Counted from the stretch's first letter, positions 1 to 4,047 are shown. The stretch is 6,727 bases of DNA from Planctomycetota bacterium (GCA_023412695.1 JAEYNG010000286.1:1-6727), one strand, 5' to 3'. Notes: generated by a model from the sequence alone, not told the origin. Numbers and translations: made by a program.

Positions 1-1
1 A

Positions 2-64
2 AACCGCGACTACAACAAGGGCCGCGACTGGGCGCAGGGCGGCGAGCCGAACAGGGGCGAGTAA
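2..64 (+). CDS. C-terminal end of an unidentified protein (partial)
   Basis: The last 20 codons of a + strand gene enter from the left edge and stop at TAA 62-64. The visible tail reads NRDYNKGRDWAQGGEPNRGE. It is hydrophilic, rich in charged residues and glycine, and has no membrane segment or recognisable motif, so no function can be assigned. The frame is open from the window edge, and the codons end mostly in G or C (18 of 20 sense codons), as expected for a real gene in this genome. It converges on the TPR protein gene, with only the C-rich spacer 65-139 between them. A chance open frame of this length is possible. Confidence 0.5.
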   Translation, partial: NRDYNKGRDWAQGGEPNRGE

Positions 65-100
65 CCCCCCCCCCCCGGCCCGCCCGCCCGCCCACCCCCC
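65..100 (-). repeat. C-rich low-complexity tract, G-quadruplex-prone on the - strand
   Basis: The + strand carries a run of 12 C (65-76), then GG, then four CCC runs separated by single G bases (79-93), an A, and six more C (95-100). On the - strand this gives six runs of at least three G with loops of one or two bases, well within the usual G3+N1-7 quadruplex definition. It lies just after the stop codon of the + strand gene and about 40 bases beyond the stop codon of the convergent TPR gene. I see no ordinary hairpin-plus-T terminator in this spacer. A role in stopping polymerase is inference. Such homopolymers are also frequent sites of sequencing error. Confidence 0.75.
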
Positions 101-139
101 TGCTTGCCCTCTGCTCATCTCACGCAAAGGGCTGACCGG

Positions 140-1084
140 TCACTTCATCCGCGCGAGCTCTGCCTCCGCGGCGATGTGGCCGAACATCATCCAGTTGGTC
201 TCTTCGATCACGTTCTGAAACTCGTCCTTCGCGCCAGCGGCGTCTCCGCTGAGCAGCGCGGCCATGCCGAGCGCGTAGCCCACGGTCGAGGCGTCGAGCC
301 GCCCTGCGCGGACGCCGGTGCGGAGGTCGTCGGCGGTGCGCTCGCCCTTGAACATGAGCAACGCGGCGTGATAGGAGACATTTTCGAGGATGGTCATATC
401 GGCGCGGATGGGTTCGATCGCCGCCGCGGCCTCGGTGTCGAGGCCGAGCCGACAGAGCGTGAGGTAGTGCCAGTAGGTGGACGCGACGAGTGAGTCGTCG
501 TTGTCGCGCCGGATCTCGACGCAGCGGGCCCACGAACGCTCGGCCTGGTAGAACTTGCCCTGGAGGTACTGCGCGAGGGCGAGGTGGTACCAGATGTTGG
601 AGTGGTCGGTCGAGAGCGGGACGCCCGCGGCGTTGGGCGCACCGTCGGGCTCGATCTCGTCGATGGTGCCTTCGGCGAGTTCGGCGGCCTTGGTGAGGTC
701 GCGCTCGGCGTGGTCGAAGCGGCGGACGGTGATGTAGCGGTGGCCGCGATGGCGCAGCAGGCGGTAGCTGGTGGGGTGCATCTCGACGCCGCGGCCGAAG
801 ACGTCGATCGCCTCGGCGTAGCGGTAGAGATACGCGAGCCTGCGGCCGTACCAGATGAGCGCCTGCTCGTTGGTTGGGTCCTTGTCAAGCTCGGCCCGGG
901 CCGCGCGGAGGTCGGCCTCGAGCTCGGTGCGCCTGGCGAAGGTGATGGGCGGGGCAACAAAGACGCGGCCGTCGGTGAGCGCGCGGGCCTGACCGTCCCA
1001 TGCCTCGGGGAGATCGGGGCGGGTGGAGGCGCAGGCGGTGCAGAAGAGGGCGAGGGTTGTCAGGGCGATCAGGCGGGTGGGCAT
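140..1084 (-). CDS. TPR-repeat protein with signal peptide, possible lipoprotein
   Basis: This 314-residue protein starts MPTRLIALTTLALFCTACAS. The short basic end followed by a hydrophobic stretch indicates export. Cys19 could be lipidated, but the preceding residues (F-C-T-A) fit the lipobox poorly because position -3 is Cys, so plain secretion is also possible. Tetratricopeptide helix pairs are seen at about 73-106 (ALIWYGRRLAYLYRYAEAID), 107-139, 162-195 (NIWYHLALAQYLQGKFYQAE) and 265-298, with the small residue/Tyr/Ala spacing typical of TPRs. TPR proteins act as scaffolds, so an envelope protein-binding role is likely but the partner is unknown. The frame stays open far upstream, but the start at 1084 is preferred because the signal peptide begins there. 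It has no Shine-Dalgarno sequence. A -10-like hexamer lies six bases upstream. The gene is divergent from the antitoxin gene. Confidence 0.85.
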   Translation of the reverse strand: MPTRLIALTTLALFCTACASTRPDLPEAWDGQARALTDGRVFVAPPITFARRTELEADLRAARAELDKDPTNEQALIWYGRRLAYLYRYAEAIDVFGRGVEMHPTSYRLLRHRGHRYITVRRFDHAERDLTKAAELAEGTIDEIEPDGAPNAAGVPLSTDHSNIWYHLALAQYLQGKFYQAERSWARCVEIRRDNDDSLVASTYWHYLTLCRLGLDTEAAAAIEPIRADMTILENVSYHAALLMFKGERTADDLRTGVRAGRLDASTVGYALGMAALLSGDAAGAKDEFQNVIEETNWMMFGHIAAEAELARMK

Positions 1085-1090
1085 GGGGGC

Positions 1091-1096
1091 AGGATA
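1091..1096 (-). promoter_or_regulatory. -10-like hexamer directly before the TPR gene
   Basis: On the - strand the sequence is TATCCT followed by GCCCCC and the ATG at 1084. The hexamer matches TATAAT at four of six positions and ends six bases before the start codon, so transcription would begin at or beside the ATG and give a leaderless message. No convincing -35 is visible. This is inference from spacing, strengthened by the same arrangement at other genes in the window. Confidence 0.35.
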
Positions 1097-1125
1097 CTCT
1101 CGGATTCGCTGATTGCTGGGGGATT

Positions 1126-1129
1126 GGAG
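1126..1129 (+). promoter_or_regulatory. Shine-Dalgarno GGAG for the Phd/YefM antitoxin
   Basis: GGAG lies seven bases before ATG 1137, which is ideal spacing. It decides the start at 1137 over an in-frame TTG at 1113, which would add eight residues unlike anything at the front of this antitoxin family. Confidence 0.7.
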
Positions 1130-1136
1130 CATTCTC

Positions 1137-1385
1137 ATGGAGTTCATTGAAGCCAGAGACGCCAAGGTGTGGTGGGGCGAGTTGTTGGAGCGTGCGGCGA
1201 ACGGCGAGCGCTTCCAGATCACCAAGCACGGCCGCCCGGTGGCAAAGCTGGTGCCGCCTGATGCTGTGCGCGACCCGGAGAAGATTGCGAACGCCGTTGC
1301 GCGCCTCAAGGGCTTTCGCGGGGCGTTCAAGGGCATGTCGCGTGACGAGCTCGCGGTGCTTAAGCATGGAGGGCACAGGCATTGA
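1137..1385 (+). CDS. Phd/YefM-family antitoxin, apparently without a toxin partner
   Basis: This 82-residue protein has the Phd/YefM layout. A short N-terminal beta strand and helix (MEFIEARDAKVWWGELLERA) are followed by the family's most typical stretch, GERFQITKHGRPVAKLVPPD (residues 23-42), which normally forms the DNA-binding dimer fold. The C-terminal half (about 45-82) is charged and would be expected to wrap around a toxin. Members usually repress their own promoter and neutralise a PIN-domain (VapC) or RelE/Doc-type toxin encoded immediately downstream. Here the stop codon overlaps an ATG (TGATG at 1383-1387), the usual coupling to a toxin gene, but the frame that begins there shows no PIN acidic motifs and runs out of frame through the next gene. 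The protein is therefore either an orphan, a relic of a broken pair, or partnered elsewhere. Confidence 0.85.
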   Translation: MEFIEARDAKVWWGELLERAANGERFQITKHGRPVAKLVPPDAVRDPEKIANAVARLKGFRGAFKGMSRDELAVLKHGGHRH

Positions 1386-1445
1386 TGCCATCGCGACGAT
1401 GGAGCTGTGGTGCAGTGTTCGCGTGGCAGGCGCGGCCGGGCAAAG

Positions 1446-1451
1446 TACACT
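1446..1451 (+). promoter_or_regulatory. -10-like hexamer before the zinc-ribbon membrane protein
   Basis: TACACT (four of six matches to TATAAT) ends six bases before an in-frame GTG at 1458 and nine before ATG 1461. There is no good Shine-Dalgarno sequence and no obvious -35. It is a candidate promoter for a leaderless or nearly leaderless transcript. It is weak when taken alone. Confidence 0.3.
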
Positions 1452-1460
1452 GTGAGCGTG

Positions 1461-1916
1461 ATGATCCGCCAACGAGTCAAGTCAGTGTTCATCGCTTCGC
1501 TCGCCGGGCTGTGCGGACTAGCGGCCGCGGGGTGGCTGGCGAGCGGGTGGTGCTGGTTGAGTTTCCAATCCTCGACCTTTAGCTTGGACGCTGACCGTGG
1601 AAGACTCGCCGTCGACTTGTTCCCGCAAGGACAGGTCACAAGCCACCGTCCAGGCTGGTCGAATGGACGGAATCCCGGTCCGCCGCGATGGTCGATCTGG
1701 ATTCCGAAGCGATACAGCGATACACAGTCCACCATGTACGTTCTGCCGTTGTGGCCGGGAGTGGTGATCCCGGCAGCTCTGGCGGGGTTTCTCTGGCGTC
1801 GCCAAGGTCTTGCCCGTCGGCGCATGCGAGCGGGCGAATGTGTGAAGTGCAAGTATGACCGGCGGGGCTTGAGCGACGGCACACCGTGCCCCGAATGCGG
1901 GTCTCCGTTGTATTGA
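1461..1916 (+). CDS. Two-helix membrane protein with C-terminal zinc ribbon
   Basis: The protein has 151 residues. A first membrane helix spans about residues 8-29 (SVFIASLAGLCGLAAAGWLA). A polar, probably extracytoplasmic middle follows (about 35-92), then a second helix at about 93-112 (YVLPLWPGVVIPAALAGFLW), then a basic stretch (RRQGLARRRMR) that should lie in the cytoplasm. A four-cysteine zinc ribbon comes next: C127-x2-C130-KYDRRGL and C143-PE-C146-G. This combination, with the YDxRGL signature between the cysteine pairs, is a family I know as widespread and multicopy in planctomycetes. Its function is unknown, and partner binding through the ribbon is only a guess. In-frame GTG codons at 1452 and 1458 are alternative starts. 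Local GC is near 55 percent over 1561-1620 by hand count, lower than flanking genes. It sits where a toxin gene would be expected, but it does not look like a toxin. Confidence 0.8.
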   Translation: MIRQRVKSVFIASLAGLCGLAAAGWLASGWCWLSFQSSTFSLDADRGRLAVDLFPQGQVTSHRPGWSNGRNPGPPRWSIWIPKRYSDTQSTMYVLPLWPGVVIPAALAGFLWRRQGLARRRMRAGECVKCKYDRRGLSDGTPCPECGSPLY

Positions 1917-1943
1917 CAGGGGAGGAGAGTTACTGGCCCGGCT

Positions 1944-1962
1944 GTATAGCCCGTGATATACT
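1944..1962 (+). promoter_or_regulatory. Extended -10 promoter and candidate operator of hicAB
   Basis: TGATATACT at 1954-1962 is an extended -10 element (TG, one base, then TATACT, five of six matches to TATAAT). The -35 region is poor (TGGCCC at 1934-1939, 17 bases away), as expected when the -10 is extended. Transcription would start near 1969, leaving a leader of about 20 bases before hicA. An inverted repeat GTATA-N8-TATAC (1944-1948 and 1957-1961) overlaps the -10. HicB proteins with a DNA-binding tail commonly repress their own promoter, so this repeat is a candidate operator, although its arms are short. Confidence 0.55.
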
Positions 1963-1989
1963 GCACTGTTGTGACGCCAGAAAGGAATC

Positions 1990-2199
1990 ATGCCATCAGA
2001 AGTCGCATTCCGGGATCTTCGACAACTCCTTGAGTCGCACGGCTACGCCCTTGCCCGCGTCTCAGGCTCACACCACATCTTCACCAAGCCCGGGTGTTTG
2101 CCGATCTCGATCCCCGTTCACAAAAACAAGGTCAAGCACGTCTATGTCCGCAAAGCGAAAGCCATCTGTGAAGGCAAGCACCCGCGCCAAGGCGATTGA
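1990..2199 (+). CDS. hicA: HicA-family mRNA interferase toxin
   Basis: This 69-residue protein has the compact HicA double-stranded RNA-binding-like fold. An N-terminal helix (FRDLRQLLESHGYAL) leads to the hallmark SGSHHIF at residues 25-31, in which His28 matches the catalytic histidine, and then to strand IPVHKNKVKHVYVRKAKAIC. HicA toxins cut or block mRNA in the cytoplasm until bound by HicB. The length is typical for the family. The start is ATG 1990, preceded closely by AAAGGA (1981-1986, a three-base gap, rather short). hicB follows, and its start lies inside the end of this gene. All expected parts are present, so the toxin looks intact. Hand-counted GC over 1991-2040 is 54 percent, clearly lower than in hicB. 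Confidence 0.9.
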   Translation: MPSEVAFRDLRQLLESHGYALARVSGSHHIFTKPGCLPISIPVHKNKVKHVYVRKAKAICEGKHPRQGD

Positions 2200-2569
2200 C
2201 GCACCTTTCGACGCCGCGGTGCTCAAGCGGGCCCGCACGATCGCGGAGCAGTACCGTCTCGTCATCGAGCGCAACGAGGACGGCGGATTTGTCGGCCATG
2301 CGCTGGAGTTTCCAACCGCGATGGGCGATGGCGCGAACATCGCCGAGTGCGCGCGGGCCGTGATCGAGTCGCTCATGGCCGCGATCGCCACGATGCTCGA
2401 AGCGGGCGAGAAGCCACCGCTTCCAGCTGCGGCAGGACGGCGACAGCGCCAGCTCAACATCAGGCTGACGGAGGAAGAGAACCTGCGGCTCGAAGAGGCC
2501 GCGAGGCAGCAGGGATTCCGCGGTGTGTCGGACTACGTGCGGTTCGCGGCGTTGTCGCGGGCGGGCTGA
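2144..2569 (+). CDS. hicB: HicB-family antitoxin with C-terminal ribbon-helix-helix-like domain
   Basis: The protein has 141 residues in three parts. A basic, flexible lead (1-36) contains IDAPFDAAVLKRARTIAEQY. The HicB core (about 37-92) runs from YRLVIERNEDGGFVGHALEF through the conserved GDGANIAECARAVIESLMAA. The tail (about 100-141) has QLNIRLTEEENLRLEEAARQ followed by GFRGVSDYVR, which resembles a ribbon-helix-helix DNA-binding unit. It should neutralise HicA and repress the shared promoter. ATG 2144 makes it overlap hicA by 56 bases in another frame. GTG 2168 and GTG 2219 are alternatives, but the latter would remove the IDxPFD segment that I recall as conserved in planctomycete homologues. 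Only a weak AAGG lies 12 bases upstream, so translation may be coupled to hicA. Confidence 0.85.
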   Translation: MSAKRKPSVKASTRAKAIDAPFDAAVLKRARTIAEQYRLVIERNEDGGFVGHALEFPTAMGDGANIAECARAVIESLMAAIATMLEAGEKPPLPAAAGRRQRQLNIRLTEEENLRLEEAARQQGFRGVSDYVRFAALSRAG

Positions 2570-2572
2570 CTG

Positions 2573-3118
2573 CTACTCGTCAATCCCCAGATCCCGCTTG
2601 GTGAACAGCGATTCGAAGCGGATCCCGGCCTCGGCCATGTTCTCGCTCGCGCCCTCCTGCCGGTCGATCGTCGCAATGACACCGACAACCTCCGCGCCGA
2701 GATCCTTGAGCACCTTCGCGGCCTCGAGGGCCTGCCCGGCGGTCGTCGCGACATCCTCCAGCAACACGACGCCCTCGCCCTTCTCGAGCTTGCCCTCGAG
2801 CTGCTTGGCGGTGCCGTAGTCCTTCTTCGAGTTGCGGATGAACACGCACGGCAGGCCGGTCTCGAGGCTCGCGGCGGTCACAAGCGGGATTCCGCCCAGC
2901 TCCGCGCCGGCGAGGCGCGTGACCTTCTTGCCCGCGGCTTTCTCCATCGCGGCGATGCGCACGGCGAAGAGCTTGCCCAGCTCGCGCAGCACCTCGGGCT
3001 TGGTGGAGAAGAGGTACTTGTCGAGGTAGTAGCTGCTGGTGCGGCCGGAACGCAGCGTGAACGTGCCGCGGAGGAGCGCGAGGTCGGCGATGGCCTTGGC
3101 GAGTTGGTCGCGGGTCAT
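2573..3118 (-). CDS. pyrE: Orotate phosphoribosyltransferase
   Basis: PyrE joins orotate to PRPP to make orotidine monophosphate, the fifth step of pyrimidine biosynthesis, as a cytoplasmic dimer. The 181 residues are a normal family length. FTLRSGRTSSYYLD (20-33) is the N-terminal hood motif of bacterial and archaeal OPRTases. VVLLEDVATTAG (117-128) is the PRPP-binding signature with paired acids E121 and D122. The flexible loop RNSKKDYG (95-102) keeps Arg and Lys equivalents of E. coli R99 and K103, but has Asn for K100 and Tyr for H105. Some other OPRTases also have Tyr there, so activity is expected. ATG 3118 is chosen because the protein aligns from there (MTRDQLAKAIADLALLRGTF), although the frame stays open upstream. 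No Shine-Dalgarno sequence is present. The stop codon is three bases from that of the convergent hicB. No other pyr gene is visible. Confidence 0.95.
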   Translation of the reverse strand: MTRDQLAKAIADLALLRGTFTLRSGRTSSYYLDKYLFSTKPEVLRELGKLFAVRIAAMEKAAGKKVTRLAGAELGGIPLVTAASLETGLPCVFIRNSKKDYGTAKQLEGKLEKGEGVVLLEDVATTAGQALEAAKVLKDLGAEVVGVIATIDRQEGASENMAEAGIRFESLFTKRDLGIDE

Positions 3119-3123
3119 GGGGG

Positions 3124-3129
3124 AGTGTA
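3124..3129 (-). promoter_or_regulatory. -10-like hexamer directly before pyrE
   Basis: On the - strand the sequence is TACACT, then five C, then ATG 3118. The hexamer matches TATAAT at four of six positions and is placed so that transcription would start at or next to the start codon, giving a leaderless pyrE message. No Shine-Dalgarno sequence and no clear -35 are visible. Confidence 0.35.
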
Positions 3130-3225
3130 GGGAAGAGAGCAGAAAGCAGAGAGCGGCGATCAGTCGCGCTAAGCGGCGTACGGAAGTGCCCGGCTGTTTA
3201 CTGCTCGCTGATTTCTGTCCGCCTC

Positions 3226-3231
3226 TACAAT
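3226..3231 (+). promoter_or_regulatory. -10-like hexamer directly before the [2Fe-2S] protein
   Basis: TACAAT (five of six matches to TATAAT) is followed by CCTCC and then ATG 3237. The five-base gap predicts a transcript starting at the ATG. A TTTACT at 3197-3202 resembles a -35, but the 23-base spacing is too long. There is no Shine-Dalgarno sequence. This is the best-scoring of the start-proximal hexamers in the window. Confidence 0.45.
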
Positions 3232-3236
3232 CCTCC

Positions 3237-3608
3237 ATGGACCCGGACGACGATGTCTGTCTGTGCTTCCACGTGCCGCTGCGGAAGATCCGCACATACC
3301 TGGCGCGTGAGGATCCGCCGGTGGCGAGCCTGATCTCGGAGTGCCTTGGCGCGGGCACGGGGTGCCAGTGGTGCGTGCCCTTCCTCAAGGCCCTGCACGC
3401 GCAGCACCAGCGCGGCGAGGTGCCGGACCTGAAGGTCTCGCCGGAGCAGTACACCAAGGCGCGGCTGGGCTTCCACAAGTCCGGCAAGCGCGACGAGGGC
3501 GTGCTGCGTCAGGCTGGGGCAGAAGAGGCAGGCGGGATAGGGGGGACGAACAGGGCGGGGGGAAGCGAGGGGCCGCCGGCTCCGCCGACAGGCCCCGCCG
3601 CGCCCTGA
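3237..3608 (+). CDS. BFD-like [2Fe-2S]-binding protein
   Basis: This 123-residue protein carries the cysteine pattern of bacterioferritin-associated ferredoxin-like domains: C8-x-C10 near the start (DVCLCFHVPL) and C43-x2-C46 (GTGCQWCVPF), 32 residues apart, which should hold a [2Fe-2S] cluster. A fifth cysteine, C36, lies in SECLGAGTGC, a stretch I associate with a planctomycete-specific version of the domain. BFD proteins pass electrons to release iron from bacterioferritin, and related domains occur as modules of larger oxidoreductases. No bacterioferritin gene is visible here, so the partner is unknown. After residue about 90 the sequence becomes a Gly/Pro/Ala-rich tail, probably disordered and poorly conserved, and its DNA is G-quadruplex-prone. 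ATG 3237 is chosen because the domain begins right behind it. It is divergent from pyrE and convergent with the small membrane protein. Confidence 0.85.
   Translation: MDPDDDVCLCFHVPLRKIRTYLAREDPPVASLISECLGAGTGCQWCVPFLKALHAQHQRGEVPDLKVSPEQYTKARLGFHKSGKRDEGVLRQAGAEEAGGIGGTNRAGGSEGPPAPPTGPAAP
3534..3572 (+). repeat. G-quadruplex-prone G-rich stretch inside a gene's 3' end
   Basis: G runs of 3, 6, 3, 6 and 4 bases (3534-3536, 3540-3545, 3553-3555, 3557-3562, 3569-3572) are separated by loops of 3, 7, 1 and 6 bases, meeting the G3+N1-7 rule. It lies on the coding strand, so the RNA could fold too, about 35 bases before the stop codon of the [2Fe-2S] protein gene. A function in 3'-end formation is only a guess. 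Confidence 0.6.
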
Positions 3609-3623
3609 CCGCCCAACGTCCGG

Positions 3624-3842
3624 TCAATCGCTCCCGCGCTGCGTGCGGCCGCGGCCGGCGGGCGAGAGCGCGAAGTACAGGTGGATGGTCAACGCCGCGG
3701 CGAGCAGGACGGCGACGATCTTGTGCCACACAAGCCCGGGCAGACCGAGCGCGGCCTGCGGGGCGACAAGCCAAGAGAACACCGCCCACGCGATACTGAC
3801 CAACAGGACGACCGCCAGAACGGCGTTGCGCCTCTCGTGCAT
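3624..3842 (-). CDS. Small two-helix membrane protein of unknown function
   Basis: This 72-residue protein starts MHERRNAVLA. It has two membrane helices, at about 7-27 (AVLAVVLLVSIAWAVFSWLV) and 37-59 (LVWHKIVAVLLAAALTIHLY), and a short basic C-terminus (AGRGRTQRGSD). The basic residues at both ends predict both termini in the cytoplasm. Helix 2 contains H40 and H54, 14 residues apart, with aromatic neighbours. That spacing resembles the WH...HL pattern of DUF4405/cytochrome-b-like membrane proteins, so heme binding is possible, but the protein is very short and I do not recognise the family with certainty. The start is firm because GGAGG lies six bases upstream. The frame is open further upstream, but the added residues look random. 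It converges on the [2Fe-2S] protein gene with a 15-base gap, and a redox link between them is speculation. Confidence 0.7.
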   Translation of the reverse strand: MHERRNAVLAVVLLVSIAWAVFSWLVAPQAALGLPGLVWHKIVAVLLAAALTIHLYFALSPAGRGRTQRGSD

Positions 3843-3848
3843 CCGGCA

Positions 3849-3853
3849 CCTCC
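3849..3853 (-). promoter_or_regulatory. Shine-Dalgarno GGAGG of the small membrane protein
   Basis: On the - strand GGAGG lies six bases before ATG 3842. This is the strongest ribosome binding site in the window and fixes the start of the 72-residue protein. Confidence 0.75.
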
Positions 3854-3908
3854 ATCCCTGCGTCATGGCAGGTTGGGAACCCTGGCGGCGATACGTGGCC
3901 GCCACACA

Positions 3909-3954
3909 ATGGCCGGACGGCGGCGAACCGCGGCCGGGCCATGCATGAGATGCA
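3909..3954. other. Two adjacent inverted repeats in an intergenic region
   Basis: Positions 3909-3942 can fold into a GC-rich hairpin: outer arms ATGGCC...GGCCAT, inner stem GCGG-CGAA-CCGC (3920-3931), and 13 pairs in all with two single-base bulges and one mismatch. A perfect 5-bp hairpin TGCAT-GAG-ATGCA follows (3942-3954). No T run follows on either strand, so this is not a classic terminator. It lies between the terminator of the alpha-CTD gene and the start of the small membrane protein gene, and could be part of the latter's leader. The rest of 3854-4011 shows no gene or clear promoter. Confidence 0.45.
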
Positions 3955-4011
3955 AGCGTTATCGGGCGGAAACCCCAAGTTCCCCACAACTTTTCCAGAA
4001 TGATTGCGCAC

Positions 4012-4047
4012 AAAAAACACCGGGCGTCCACATGGGAGGCCCGGTGT
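4012..4047 (-). terminator. Rho-independent terminator of the alpha-CTD gene
   Basis: On the - strand ACACCGGGC (4047-4039) pairs perfectly with GCCCGGTGT (4025-4017) across a 13-base loop, followed by six T (4017-4012). This nine-pair GC-rich stem with a T run, about 60 bases past the stop codon at 4109, is a textbook intrinsic terminator for the TPR/alpha-CTD gene. Confidence 0.9.

Noticed and set aside
133..142. Perfect palindrome TGACCGGTCA covering the stop codon of the TPR gene
   Set aside because: Only 10 bp with no loop, single copy in the window, and no T run. It is likely chance.
1385..1582. 65-codon + strand frame starting in the TGATG overlap after the antitoxin, where a toxin is expected
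   Set aside because: There are no PIN, RelE or Doc motifs, the composition is Arg-rich as in shadow frames, and it overlaps the zinc-ribbon gene out of frame.
1085..1966. Upstream extension of the TPR gene by about 290 codons
   Set aside because: The extension runs antisense through the antitoxin and zinc-ribbon genes, has no recognisable domain, and the signal peptide marks the start at 1084.
3119..3487. N-terminal extension of pyrE in the open upstream frame
   Set aside because: It would overlap the [2Fe-2S] gene on the other strand, and PyrE aligns from the Met at 3118.
3646..3657. 12-bp palindrome CGGCCGCGGCCG at the end of the small membrane protein gene
   Set aside because: It is coding sequence for a Gly/Arg-rich tail in very GC-rich DNA, where such palindromes are expected by chance. 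No terminator features.
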